Made by a program: the position numbers and the translations under genes. Source: Scilla litardierei (lineage: Eukaryota > Streptophyta > Magnoliopsida > Asparagales > Asparagaceae). From it: 64,000 nucleotides of DNA. This document shows, one piece after another, positions 9,985 through 20,576 of the stretch. The stretch lies in the NCBI GenBank assembly GCA_030789695.1, contig CM061141.1:202295600-202359599 (forward strand), read 5' to 3'. The stretch's first letter is position 1. Each line of letters begins with the position of its first letter. A model generated the notes under the pieces. The model was not told the origin of the DNA. It did not search any database and saw only the letters and a list, made by a program, of their open reading frames with translations.

Positions 9985-12900
9985 ACGGCCACTTTCCGGC
10001 CGTGCGTATTTTTGTGTGTATGTTGTTTCGTAGGGGTGTTTTCGCATTTGATTTTATTGTTGTTGTTTCGTAGCCTAGACACGTGACCGAACCCCGTATT
10101 CACGATTCTCTCGAAGGCGCGATCACCCCGGTATTTTCTTTGCAATTTTTGGACGTCGAGGGACCAATCTGTGTTAACTCACTATTAATTATTAAAACCA
10201 TTTTTTTATAAACTATTTTTAAAAATCCAATTGTTCTGTGCGTTTTTTTTCTCTAAAGCAAACTTAATATTAATTTTAACCATGCCACTAACTTTTATAT
10301 GGGATAATAGTGAATAGGATGGATCCACGTTTGAGTTTTCAAATCACAGCTCACGAAATAAATCTCAACCAACCTCGATTTAATCTCATCTTTTGGGATA
10401 CACCATTCTTCATAGATCCCATGCGAATCAAAACAAAACCCAACAGCTTCTCCTATATTAAATCCTAGAGGCCGAAGTATCTGCCCCCCCACGTGCTCTC
10501 TCTCCTACCGTGAGTTTTGTTGCACGATTTTAGCAACGACCCCTCCCACACACGTTCCCTCTCTCTCCCCATATTATAGGATCTAACCTAACACCTAGGG
10601 CTACACGAAATACAGCAGCCGCCACCTATTTTAAACAAAACCCTATTCTAAGAAACCTCACCTTCCTCTCATTCTCTCTTCCTTCCTTCCTCAAAACAAC
10701 TCACCGCCAAGCTCTCCCCTATCGATCACCTCCAGCCTCCACGTCGCCTGAGACCTCTCTCACCGGCGAACTTTCGAGGCCACACTCTGCCTCCATACCG
10801 CCTCCTCCCGACGAGCTCGACAGCCCCCCCCCACACCTCGACGCCAGCAGCTACCCAAGCCCGCACCCAACCTGCCACCGCCTCGCAGCTCCAGTCGCCG
10901 CTCCGACCCGCCCAACAATCTCCCCGGCGACCTCGCCCCTCCCTCCGGCGTTCGGACCTTCCCACCGCCGCCCAGGCAGCCCCGATCTCCGCCACGAGCC
11001 TTCGCCAACCTCCATCATCCTTAGGATCCCGACGAAGGCTGCAGCGGAACCCGATCTCCGGTGATTACTCCGGGCCACCTCGCGTCGTCGCCTAACCACG
11101 GCCGTCCGCCTTCAACCTGCATGCTTAGGTACGTGATGATTACGTTGGTTTAACTTTTAAGTGTTAGGTTAGTTATCTGTAATAATATAAGTTATATATT
11201 ACACTTGAAGAGTTGAAGTACTGTTATATATGTGCATATTTTTATAAATAAAGGATGTCAGTACGTAAGATGCTTTATGTTAGTACTATTGAAGTTATAG
11301 AATGTCAGTAAGTAACATGTTAGTACTTATACAATTTATTTATATTAGTTAAATAAATGTTATCCACTTATTCATGTTAAATGAGTATAGGTATATGATC
11401 AGTACATAATTATACGGATGTATGCTTTGTTTACGCCTGTTAGTTTTATTTTGGCTTAACAATAATCCCGTGATCAGATTAAATCATGCCTTTCCGTAAT
11501 CGGCCGCACACTCAGAATCACGTCGCTTCAGTTATGTACGCCCCAGTGCTACCGTCTGGATCCCGACGTTCCCTTGCAGGTTGCCGCTCGCCGACGTCCT
11601 CTAGCTCGTTGCCGTAGCCGTTTCAGATCTGTCGCCGTTCAGCCCCGATGGCAGTCTCGCTTGATCGCTGTTCCAGGTTAGCCCCGAACTCGTAGCAAAC
11701 CCACACCGTAGCAAAATCAAAACCTAAACTAAAATTTGACAACTTGAACTAAATTTACTTTCAGTATCTGTAAAACGCTGCTCACCGTAGAGAGATCGAC
11801 AATCGGACAATTTTTCTGTGCACATAGGGTAGAAGTCGATCTAGGTTGAACAAGAACACCAAATTTTGACTTTGACAAATAGGGTAGTCCCGATAACCTA
11901 GAGATGAACCTAAATAGGATTTACTGAAAATGAGACCTGACACCGTCGACGTGGCACTATTTCAGACGGACTACCGCGGACGCGACGACAGGACGAGACG
12001 CCCCAGACAGACGACACACTCGCCACCGCAGGCAAGTGTATCCACTTGCACTTTTGGCCGTGCTTAGGCCCTAGTTGGTTAGAATTGTTAACTGTGAACA
12101 AATAGAATCCGGACGTGAAATGATAGCGTCCGGGACGACTCCTGACGACTTAGACTTGACGACGAAGTCTAAGCTCGACAAACAACAACTTTTGACACCG
12201 TAGGGCTATCTTGTGTGTGCGTGCGTGTGGACACCCTAGAATAACAATTCCCTACACTTGTCATGTCATGTCCCTGTTACACAAAAAGCCTGCGGGCGTT
12301 TCGGATGCTCTCCATGCGAGAGTGATCCCCGTGACTGTTATACAAAAAGCCTTCGGGCGTTTCGGATGCTTTCCTTGCGGAAGTGATCCCTGTTATACAA
12401 AAAGCCTTCGGGCGTTTCGGATGCTTTCCTTGCGGAAGTGATCCCTGTTATACAAAAAGCCTTTGGGCGTTTCGGATGCTTTCCTTGCGGAAGTGATCCC
12501 TGTTATACAAAAAGCCTTCGGGCGTTTCAGATGCTTTCCTTACGGAAGTGATCCCTGTTACACAAAAAGCCTGCGGGCGTTTCGGATGCTTCCCTAGCGG
12601 AAGTGATCCCTGTACTTCTTGTCCTGAGTTCCTGGGTTGGGGTAGGGTTGAGCGTGCGCACGGCAAGAGGGTCTGATCCCCCTCGAACCGTAAGGCGTGA
12701 ACCCTTCGTGTCACACTTGTCTTGTCTTGTCCCGTCCTGTTTGTCCTGTCTTGTCCCGTCACGTCCTGACTTGTCTTGACACCTGTAGGTTAGTCCCGTA
12801 GTTGGTAGCACACGCTACGACTACTACTTGTCCCGTTTTACTTTCCTGCTACGTTACTTCCTGTTGTGTTACCCTGTTATAACCACAGCATGCTAATCAA

Positions 12901-13441
12901 CCAGTAAAATGTTGTGTAAAAGAACCTCAGCATGTTAATCAACCAGTAAACCGTTGTTTAAAGTTCGGTGCACTTGCAGTAAAGTCTAACTCTTCTTGTA
13001 GACTTTACCTGACGTACAGTTCCTTTTCTTGGGTGCTGTACGTCAGGTGTTCAGCCAGAGATCGTGGACGAAGCAGACTCGCTGGAGTACGAGGAGCCGA
13101 GGACGCTGATCCAGAGTCCGTGCCTGATGAGGACCAGACCTTGAGGTCTTTTAGTCGCCACTTCCCGAGGGTACTACTTTTCGATTTGTCTTGGAACTTG
13201 TGTCGCCATGCTTAGGCTTCTTTTAGACTTTGTACCAGTTGGATATTATTTCTTCATGTAAGTGAATGCAAATTTCCTTTCCGTACTTTTGTTGTTTCGA
13301 ACTATAATAATGCAAGAACCTGAAACAATTTTTAAAATGGTACCTCTACAGACGCTTATTGGGTCCGAGCTTCTAAAGCTCTGGCCTAAGCGGGCCTCGT
13401 CACGTTTCGCTTCCATCCATTTTGGGAAGCGGGGCGTGACA
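9981..13441 (+). repeat. 3' LTR of the 9.67-kb element
   Basis: Direct copy of 3774-7231, about 99 percent identical by eye. Differences include a longer C-run near 10825 and scattered substitutions in the 55-bp array. Confidence 0.95.
12281..12616. repeat. six 55-bp tandem repeats in the 3' LTR
   Basis: Same array as 6071-6406, with a few base changes between the copies. Confidence 0.92.
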
Positions 13442-14351
13442 CCCAGGCTCACTTGCTGAGTTCATTGTGCGGGGGCCCTGGCTCCATTACGTGTGGGTAT
13501 TGGGGGTAAGAGTTAAGCGACCAATCAACTGGGAGTCTGCCTGATCAGCAACTGCAGTGGTAAGGCGTAAACTCTGGGTTTTGGGGTAGTTGTTAAGCGG
13601 CCACTCAGCGAATGTGAAACCATTCAGCTGTAAGGCGTAAACATCTACAAACAACGTGAATAGTGAATTGATTGAGATTGATAGTAGCTTGGCTACTCTT
13701 GTCTTGCCTTGTCTTGTCTTGTCCCGATGATAGTTCTCTTGTACAAATTGTCTTGCCATGTCTTATTTGTGCTCTCATGTTATAACTGCCATGTCATGCA
13801 TACTAAAACTGCTAGGTTGCTAGTTGCCTTACTTTCAGTTTCCTTGCCCAAGTCTTTTAGACTTGCTGACGTGTGCCCCTTTACTCTTTTGGGTGACACA
13901 TGTTAGATCATGAGCCTGAGTACCTGGTTGAGGACGAGGTGTTTGCTGACGCCGAGCCCGAGCTTGTGTTTGACGGGGAGTACGTGGACACTGGGGACCA
14001 GTCCTAGTGTCTTCGTTGTGTTTTACTTTTGTTAGACAGTTGTTTTGTTATCGGTGCGTAGCACCTATACTTTGTTATGTTGTTGCTTTTGTTGGCCTTG
14101 TTCTGGGCCTTTAGACTCTTTTCTTTTAGCCTGGTGGCTTTTCTGGATGTTGGATTTATTTTCATGTTGGACAATATTTGAGATGTGAGATTTTATTTCA
14201 GTCTCTCCTTGTATTATTATTGTTGTTCCGTTGTGGTTACAGGGACCTGCTTATGTTTTATTGACGCTTATCGGGTTTGGGGCTTCACAGCTCCACTCTC
14301 GTGCGGACCTTTTCACGTCTCGCCTCCATTTTAGGGAAGCGGGTCGTGACA
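13442..14351 (+). mobile_element. lone Ty3-type LTR, right part
   Basis: Resumes after the inserted element with its duplicated CCCAG (13442-13446). Ends CATTTTAGGGAAGCGGGTCGTGACA, equivalent to the 3' ends of the other Ty3-type LTRs here. It includes GGGTGACACATGTTAGA (about 13891), the family B counterpart of which lies at about 43960. Small open frames are not supported as genes. Confidence 0.7.
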
Positions 14352-14640
14352 CACACAAGGGCTTATAGTGGAACCAATTAACCCGCACGCACAACAGAAA
14401 CAATTTGATTGTTTTTGTTGCGCTGGAAAATAAATAATTTTTCGAGTCTTTGACGGAGAGTAATTCAAGGCGCAAAACGGTTCAGTTTCCTTGTCGTGTG
14501 GGGATAGTAAATTGCCTCTTTTTCAGCTGAGCCTAAAATACTTAGGATTACTCATTTTTCTCGGTGGGATTACGCGTTGAGTAAATAAGATGTTCATTCC
14601 CGAGATCCCTAGCATTACTGTAGGATAAATGGATCGTGAA
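14352..14640 (+). promoter_or_regulatory. promoter-like block P, diverged copy 2
   Basis: Shows the GGAGAGTAATT, GGATTACGCG and CATTCCCGAGATCC segments in the same order as the other P blocks, but is more diverged and lacks the TATA end. It marks the return to MULE-type DNA after the lone LTR. Confidence 0.5.
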
Positions 14641-14774
14641 TGCCGTGAATGCCCTGGAGAAACGTATGAAATCGGAGGACAACATGCTGATGCAGTCACC
14701 TCCTTAATATGCTTCTCTCCCTGGTCTGTGAAGAGAAGAATGGCCCCCGGGCCTTTGCGCCCTGATTGGCTACT

Positions 14775-14990
14775 CTGGGTCAATTAGGTTGGCGGTGCAT
14801 GGGTACCGTCTCTCTGAGGCACAAGCACTCCCTCCTTTCTTTTCGATCTCTTGGCTCTCAGGCAAATTGGCCAAATCTGACTGTGGATGAAGCAGATCAT
14901 AATTGTCTCATAATGCAGAAGCTGGAAGCCTGGAACCTGTGCGGAAACACAAAAGGCATGGTTGTCTCAGATTTCCACAAAATCAAATGA
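14775..14990 (+). pseudogene. fragment of unknown 'VHGYR' gene, third copy
   Basis: The plus strand reads VHGYRLSEAQALPPFFFDLL, matching the minus-strand copies at 153-378 and 17410-17730. Similarity fades after about 14880. The following sequence to 14990 is open but not recognised. Product unknown. Confidence 0.45.
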
Positions 14991-15280
14991 TGTGAAGAGT
15001 CACACATCCATTTCCTCGTCCGAACAGATGATGTTGATGATGCTCAAGTAAAGTGACAGAAATTACAAAACGAGCAGGGAAGTGACTGTAATGACACGCC
15101 AATGACAGCATGTCGTGCCTTTGAACTATTTGAATTGGAAAATGTTTTGAACTATTTTAGTCTTTGGATAATTATCGGAGGAAGCCATCTTATGAACACT
15201 TTTCCTTGTGTATGCGTGTGCGGAGGCCCTTGTCCAGTAGTGCACATATCATATTGGTCTCTTATATTGGTCTCTTACAG
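14990..15280. other. unassigned segment before the BRCT fragment
   Basis: No domain seen. The last 60 bases (about 15230-15280) are pyrimidine-rich and end TCTCTTACAG, a good 3' splice site for the following exon, so this may be captured intron sequence. Confidence 0.35.
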
Positions 15281-15553
15281 GCAGTGAAGATCTTCTCTGG
15301 ATTAAGCTTTTACTTCACCGATCAGTTCGAGCCTCCTTAAAGGGGCTTCCTCGAAAAGGTGGATCTAGCTGTCGGTCGAACCGTCCGAAAGAATGTTGAC
15401 CTGGTGATGGACGCATCAAATGCCAGTGTGTTCTCCGTAGGATCCGCCTTCATTGTCTACAACGAAGATCCTCCACCTACGTGCGCCTTAGCAGATCTTG
15501 AGGAGGTTGTAACGAAGAGATGCGACGAGGTTGGGGCCGCATGCAGTGTTTAG
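15281..15553 (+). pseudogene. captured BRCT-domain exon (BRCA1/BARD1-like)
   Basis: After a 3' splice site (TCTTACAG, 15273-15280) the frame reads AVKIFSGLSFYFTDQFEPP, a stop (TAA), then RGFLEKVDLAVG, and further on SAFIVYNEDPP. The G-L-x-FYF start, the hydrophobic LxDLxxxxG-like segment and the FIVYN segment resemble the first strand-helix units of a BRCT domain as in plant BRCA1 or BARD1. Only one exon is present and it has an in-frame stop, so it is a dead copy carried as TE cargo. Assignment to BRCA1/BARD1 rather than another BRCT protein is uncertain. Confidence 0.5.
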
Positions 15554-15639
15554 TATTCTCTTACTGGAACACATCGCCGCATGCAGTTCTGCATCTGAGC
15601 TTGTAAGTTGTTCAAAGACCAGCGGTGTTTAGTATTTTG

Positions 15640-15860
15640 ATCTGTTGGTGTTGTTTGACGCCTCATGTGAATCGGAGTTTCTCTCGGTGTCTTTGAAACG
15701 GCTACGTACATGACTGCAGGTTACACCGACGCATGCTATGACTACGCTCATATCCAGCTGATGATGGCAGAAAATCGGCATCGACGGTAATAAACGGAAC
15801 GAAGATGGTCGCCCGATGAACTCGCAGAAGTTGACGGGGAAGCACGCAGATCACACCGAC
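15640..15860 (+). repeat. 3' cargo module (GVFETATYMTAGY-like)
   Basis: Shares a block with 18900-19180 and 23060-23290. All contain TACATGACTGCAGGTTACA-like sequence, then ACGAAGATGG and CACGCAGATCAC just before a T block. It may be the tail of an original transposon-encoded gene or of an ancient capture. No known domain. Confidence 0.5.
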
Positions 15861-16010
15861 AATCACATGTTTTAGTTTGTAAGAGCATAGGCTAATGAAT
15901 CAGTTTGGATCTGTATCAGTATGTACATCAATATATTTGAATGGCTGGGTCATTTTCAAAATAACATCAACTAGAATATGTATGAGATTTAATCTACACT
16001 TTAGCTAAAC
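15861..16010. repeat. terminal block T, copy 2
   Basis: Same AT-rich block as 413-790 (GTAAGAGCATAGGCTAATGA at about 15880), shortened at its end. Confidence 0.75.
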
Positions 16011-16385
16011 GCGCACAACGGGCATAATTCTGCTGGTTATGCGTGTTTAAGTATGATGAAATTTGGAATGTGATTGATTCAATGCGCTGGTGCGCGGTGG
16101 AATTAAAATTATTGCAATTCACAAATATGCTCAAAGCGCAAAACGGTCAAATTTATTCCCGTGGGGGCGTTGAGCAAATTTGTCATCGACGCAACTATAG
16201 AGCTTAACGCGCACAACGGGCATAATTCTGCATGTTGTGCGCTTTGCGCAATTCTGTTAGCCATAACAAATTTGCTGAACGCGCACACCGGGTCAAAGTG
16301 AACATCTGGCGATACTTGTTGTGCGCTTTGAGCAAATTTTTAAACCATTAAAAATTTGCTCACCGCGCACAACGGCCAAAATATA
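16000..16385. repeat. cluster of TTGCTCA/GCGCACAACGG motifs (R2)
   Basis: Well-preserved copies include 16356-16375 (TTGCTCACCGCGCACAACGG) and 16203-16220, plus reverse copies near 16230 and 16318-16335. The order matches R1 at 800-1090, so R1 and R2 are duplicates of one block. Confidence 0.85.
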
Positions 16386-17085
16386 AATTTTGCCAGCTCA
16401 CTTGCCACTGGTCATACATTCTTGGGAAAATCATATGTCTGGTATCAATCAGCTGTAGATTCAGGAGCAGTATGTTCTTATTCACGAGCACCCTTCTGTA
16501 GCTTGACGGGGTCTTCGATGTAGCCACACAGTTAATATGGTACTGCAACAGTCACATCCTCATTGACCCATCTGCGTTGTGTGCATTGAGCAATTCCCAT
16601 TTTCCATGCGTTTTGCGCGAGGATCAATTATAATAGTTTCTCTCTTCTGTATTATTTAGCCTGGGGTGCGTGTCGAATAAAATGTATTAAAAAATCTTAG
16701 TGGAGAGTAGTATTGTTGGGAGTAATTTTTCTATTAGCATCAATGTTGATCAAGGCGAAAAATCGATGAGTTTCCTTGTTATGCGCGGAGAGTAATTAAC
16801 CAATTTTGATCCAGATGCTAAAATAATTGGGATTACGCGATTTTCGCGTTGGTATTCCGCGGTTTGCGCGTTGAGTAAATAATTGTTGATTCCCGAGATC
16901 CATTGCATTACTGTAGGATCAAGGACTTATTATACGCTTCATTTTGATTGCTCCAATTCCCCTATAAAAATGGCGGACAAGGAGCACTCATCTTCTCACA
17001 ACTTCATCTACTTTGTTCCATCATCATCTTCTTTATTTCCCCCACAACCTCTGTATGGAAACAGTAAGTCCTTCAGCTGTTCGTA
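16385..17085 (+). promoter_or_regulatory. promoter-like block P, copy 3, with CCAAT and TATA
   Basis: Ends GCTCCAATTCCCCTATAAAA (TATA at 16961-16970), followed by a leader GACAAGGAGCACTCATCTTC and an ATG (ATGGAAACAGTAAGTCC, about 17055). The same arrangement recurs at 18491, 22251 and 41541. Preserved spacing in four copies supports a real core promoter. Confidence 0.65.
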
Positions 17086-17169
17086 GAAGGCGAAATCCTC
17101 ACATCTGGAAACCCTTTTTTGGGCATGCTTGATTATAAATGGACGAACAGCTGAATGAATGCTATCTTC

Positions 17170-17530
17170 CATATCAGATATCTATATCATGCCCGTTACT
17201 CTGTGGTGTCTCTTGCCGAAGATGAAAGAACTCACCCTCAAATGGATACCCTGCACAACAACCACGTTTTCAATCCTGTCATGCTTGCTGAATAGCTGCC
17301 CGAACCTGGAGGATCTAGTCATTGGAGTAAGTACAAATTTTCTAATTATTTCCTTTGAATAATTCAAAACTACGTATGTATGTATGATGGCATTAAGCAT
17401 TCTGTTTTGTTACCAGGATGAAATGTTTGATTTTCCAGACCCGGAAGCTTCAGCGCTAGAATACTGGGATAAGCAGATGCCTTCGGATTGCATGACAAAT
17501 ACGCTGAGCACGGTAACTGTAAACGTGGTC
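17170..17530 (+). pseudogene. captured F-box/FBD/LRR gene fragment with retained intron
   Basis: Exon 1 (to 17336) reads LKWIPCTTTTFSILSCLLNS, then CPNLEDLVIG. Exon 2 (from 17417) reads DEMFDFPDPEASALEYWDKQ. The pattern LLxSCPNLExLVI followed by YWD is typical of the FBD region of plant F-box/FBD/LRR-repeat proteins. The intron 17337-17416 has GTAAGT and TTACCAG borders and joins the exons in frame. Only the C-terminal part is present, so it is a captured fragment. It sits just after P block 3, which could drive its transcription. Confidence 0.7.
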
Positions 17531-17730
17531 GATGTACACCGCAAGGGCTCGCATCCAATGAAGCAGTCTAGAACCTCTGGATCGATGCTAACATGAATTT
17601 CACCTTTTTTCGTATTCCGACGAGATTCTTCGTCATTATCTTCTTCAATTTGGATGCGAGACAAGAGATCGAAAACAACAGGAGGGAGTGCTTGTGCCTC
17701 GGAGGTACGGTAGCCATGCACCGCCGCCAT
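17530..17730 (-). pseudogene. fragment of unknown 'VHGYR' gene with ATG
   Basis: Begins MAAVHGYRTSEAQALPPVVF on the minus strand and continues through an acidic stretch (IEEDNDEE) to SIDPEVLDCFIGCEPLR. The open frame runs 17410-17730, but beyond CEPLR it reads into the antisense of the F-box fragment. This is the best-preserved copy of the three. I do not recognise the family; the N-terminal ATG suggests that the source gene's first exon was captured. Confidence 0.5.
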
Positions 17731-17737
17731 CCAGGCT

Positions 17738-17850
17738 TAATCATATGTATCAGTTTGTAAGAGCATAGGCTAATGAATCAGTTTGGATATGTATCAGTCT
17801 TTACATCAATATATTTGAATTCTATTGAATATGTCTTCAGATTAGTTGTG
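17738..17850. repeat. terminal block T, copy 3 (short)
   Basis: AATCATATGTATCAGTTTGT again, truncated after about 110 bp by internal deletion relative to copy 1. Confidence 0.75.
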
Positions 17851-18060
17851 CGCGTTAAACCATTGTCTATAAAATACCTTAGATGCTCAAAGCGAACACA
17901 TGTTAAAGCGCACAACGACTCAAAGCGTCTACACCTGTCATTTCTTGTTGTTCGCTATGAGCAATTATTTAAACCATTAAAAATTTGCTCATCGTGCACA
18001 ACGGCCATAAATTTGTTTGTTCCTAGCTTTGTGCAATTATGTTAGCGGCTATTAATTTTT
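17850..18060. repeat. cluster of TTGCTCA/GCGCACAACGG motifs (R3)
   Basis: Copies near 17885-17920 and 17985-18005 (TTGCTCATCGTGCACAACGG), with reverse copies near 17945-17960. Same order as R1 and R2. Confidence 0.8.
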
Positions 18061-18600
18061 CCAGCTCACATCCCACAGGCCGGTCAAACATTCTTGAGAA
18101 CTGCACATGTCTGGTATCAATCAGCTGTAGATTGACGTGCAGTCTTTTGTATATTCACGAGAACCCCTCCTGTAGCATGACGGGGTCTTCGATGGAGCCA
18201 CACATTAACTCTACTTCGGTCGCATCCTCATAAACCAATACAATTCGCTGCCATGCGTTGTGCGTTGTGCGCCTTGAGCAATTCCAGTTTTCCATGCGTT
18301 TTGCGCGGTGAGTAACTCTGATTGTTAGTTTGTTACTCGCTCCTGTATTATTTAGCACGGTGTGCGCGTCGAATAAAATGTATTAAAAAGGATTAGTTGA
18401 GATTAGTATTGTTGGGAGTAATTTTCCAATTGGCATCATTGTTGATCAAGGCGAAAACCCGTTTAGTTTCATTTTGATTGGTCTGATTCCCCTATAAATT
18501 GGTGGACAAGGAGCCCTCATCTTCTCACAACTTCCTCTAATTTCTTATATCATCTTCTTCTTTTTGCCCACACAACCTCCGTCTGGAAATAATAAGGTCT
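18060..18600 (+). promoter_or_regulatory. promoter-like block P, copy 4, with TATA
   Basis: Homologous to copy 3. TATA CCTATAAATT lies at 18491-18500, followed by the leader GACAAGGAGCCCTCATCTTC. Confidence 0.6.
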
Positions 18601-18900
18601 TCTTATGTTCGAGCATGATGCATGAGGTAGAAATGGACGAGATGGAGATGGATATGGGGTGTAAAGATGAGATGGTTTTCTACTATTCGGGCCTGATGCT
18701 TGAGATAAAATTGGACGATAGAATTCAACCAGTACTTTTTTCACGCATTCACGTGGAACGGCCATCTCCTCTTTTACACTATCTTCTCCTCCATCCCCTT
18801 CATATTTGTACTATAGATCGTCTAAGACACACAAACACCTCCTTCTACTGTCCTTTCCGATCTCAAAAATGAAAATCTCATTCTATTTATAACGAACCAT
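18564..18900 (+). other. cargo segment downstream of P4, unknown
   Basis: A short open frame begins near 18564 (THPxxPSGNNKVFL-like; compare QPPYGNNKSFSCS at about 22330). It contains a Met/Glu-rich stretch and ends after about 100 codons. The equivalent stretch after P5 is diverged and not in the same frame throughout, so I do not call a gene. Confidence 0.25.
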
Positions 18901-19180
18901 GTGTTGGTGTTCACCGCCTCTTGGGAATCGGAGTTCTTTTCGGTGTCTTTGAACCGGCGTCATACTTGACAGCCGGGTACAACGACGCCTGCAATGACAA
19001 CACTCCTATAAGGGCTACGGTGGCAGATAGTTGGCAAACACGTCCATAAACTCAACGAAGATGGTCGCTTCGTTGCGTTAGTTAACGTCATTGCCGACTT
19101 TCGGCAACCGTAGGCAGGATAGGAGTGTCGTCATTGCAGGCGTCGTTGTAGGGTGAAGCACGCAGATCACGCCGACAATT
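18900..19180 (+). repeat. 3' cargo module with internal hairpin
   Basis: Homologous to 15640-15860. Bases 18979-19010 and 19119-19150 are inverted repeats (about 32 bp, built on AACGACGCCTGCAATGAC), separated by about 108 bp. Confidence 0.75.
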
Positions 19181-19223
19181 TATCTGGTAAAAAGCCCCTT
19201 CATTGCAAACATCTTACGAAGAC

Positions 19224-19450
19224 AATCATATGTATCAGTTTGTAATGAGCATGGGGTAATGAATATGTTTTGTTCTGTATCAGTATGTACATCCATATAG
19301 TTGAATGGCTGGGTCATTTTGAAAATGTCATCAATTGGAATATGTATGAGATATAATCTAAAAATTTTCAATCAGTTTACGAAGTCGATTGAATATGTAG
19401 CCGATTTAATCTAAAATGTCTTCAGATTGATTATGTATCAGAGATAATCT
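19224..19450. repeat. terminal block T, copy 4
   Basis: AATCATATGTATCAGTTTGT start, then the usual AT-rich order of segments. Confidence 0.75.
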
Positions 19451-19539
19451 AAAAGTTTGCATGTAAACAAGTTAATTTTATCATAGACGGAATTTAACAA
19501 CTTGCTTGGAGGGACATTTTCGCGTTCTTTACAATACGT

Positions 19540-19830
19540 CGATAAAGACGCCAGTGGTTGAAGGCAGGCCGTTGGATGGCGGGCTGGGGGGCCGTTCCAC
19601 TTTACTGTAAACTGCATCAGGATGTGCGACGGGAGGTCGAGGAGTGGAAGGCAGGCCTTTGGATGGCGGTCGGGGGTTTCGTTCCAATTTACTATAACCT
19701 GCACCAGGATGTGCGACGGGGCGTCAAGGAGTGGAAGGCATGCCGTTGGATGGCGGGCTGGGGTTTCGTTCCACTTCAGGATGTGCGACGGGAGGTCGAT
19801 GAGTGGAAGGCAGACCGTTGGATGGCGGAG
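19540..19830. repeat. direct repeats, 72-88 bp units
   Basis: GATGTGCGACGGG recurs at 19620, 19708 and 19780 within units containing GAGTGGAAGGCAGGCCGTTG. On the minus strand these encode repeats like RHPTACLPLLDxPSHIL in an open frame 19438-19932. I do not recognise the product. Confidence 0.8.
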
Positions 19831-19919
19831 GGACCCGTTGTCTGGGAACGGTGGTGCCCAGTGGGGTGATTGGCATGGCGATGCCTTCACCGGTGATTTG
19901 GACCGACATCCCGCGGGCG

Positions 19920-20400
19920 GTGACGCCTCCACCGGAGGTGGAGGTAGTCACGGAGTAGGCGCTGGAGGGGAGGAGCGGTCCGCCCTAAGTCCCCTGGCGT
20001 TAGTTCTCCAAGGGAAGTCGGGGAGTGGAAGGCTGGCCGCTCCATGTGTAAGACGAATAACTCGTCGGCGATCCGCCTGTGAAAGGAAGAATTCGTCGGG
20101 AAGGAGAGGTCAAGTATCAATGGAGGGCCTATCCAACGATCGGGCCAACAGGAGGTTTCGGCGACGCCTCCCCCGGAGGTGGAGGTCGTCACGGAGTAGG
20201 CGTTGGAGGGGAGGAGCGGTCTGCCCTAAGTCCCCTGGTGTAAGTTCTACAAGGGAAGTCAGGGAGTGGAAGGCGGGCCGCTCCATGTGTAAGAGTAATA
20301 ACTCGTTGGCGATCTGCCTGTAAGAGGAAGAATTCGTCGGGAAGGAGAGGTCCGGTATCAAAGGAGGGCCTATCCAACGATCGGGCAACCGGGAGGTTTC
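19920..20400. repeat. 241-bp tandem duplication
   Basis: 19920-20160 and 20161-20400 are direct repeats, for example GGAGTAGGCG and GGGAGGAGCGGTC in each. They form part of a minus-strand open frame. Confidence 0.85.
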
Positions 20401-20502
20401 TTTTGAGAGGGGAGGAGTGTCTAGAGGCAAATCCTCCCTAACACCCTGGGATTGTGAGGAGAGATCGAATACAGGGGCGTCTCTCCCCCTTTCAAACTTC
20501 AT
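20110..20502 (-). pseudogene. unknown minus-strand open frame inside the duplicated region
   Basis: Starts MKFERGRDAPVFDLSSQSQG (ATG at 20502) and continues PPLIPDLSFPTNSS and HMERPAFHSL. The second 241-bp copy continues in another frame (19887-20192, a similar PTNSS segment), so the original frame is broken by the duplication. No known domain; Ser/Pro/Leu-rich. It could be a degraded accessory gene of the transposon family. Confidence 0.25.
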
Positions 20503-20576
20503 GGTAAGGCTTTTCTTTCTTTGCTTTGATCAATTATGTCTCAGCGTTGAGCAATTAAGTAAGCGGCTACCAAACT

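Larger units (their letters stand above)
3774..13441 (+). mobile_element. complete non-autonomous LTR retrotransposon (LARD-like, Ty3 chromovirus-related)
   Basis: Two direct LTRs of about 3.46 kb (3774-7231 and 9981-13441), both TG...CA, are flanked by a perfect 5-bp duplication (CCCAG). The internal 2.75 kb holds no gag or pol domain that I can find. Just before the 3' LTR the frame SEDGIISKVGRM-stop survives, overlapping the LTR start. This is the usual end of a Ty3 integrase frame in the related families here. LTR1 and LTR2 differ at roughly 25-30 places by eye, so the insertion is fairly recent. It sits inside the lone LTR at 2382-14351. Confidence 0.93.
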
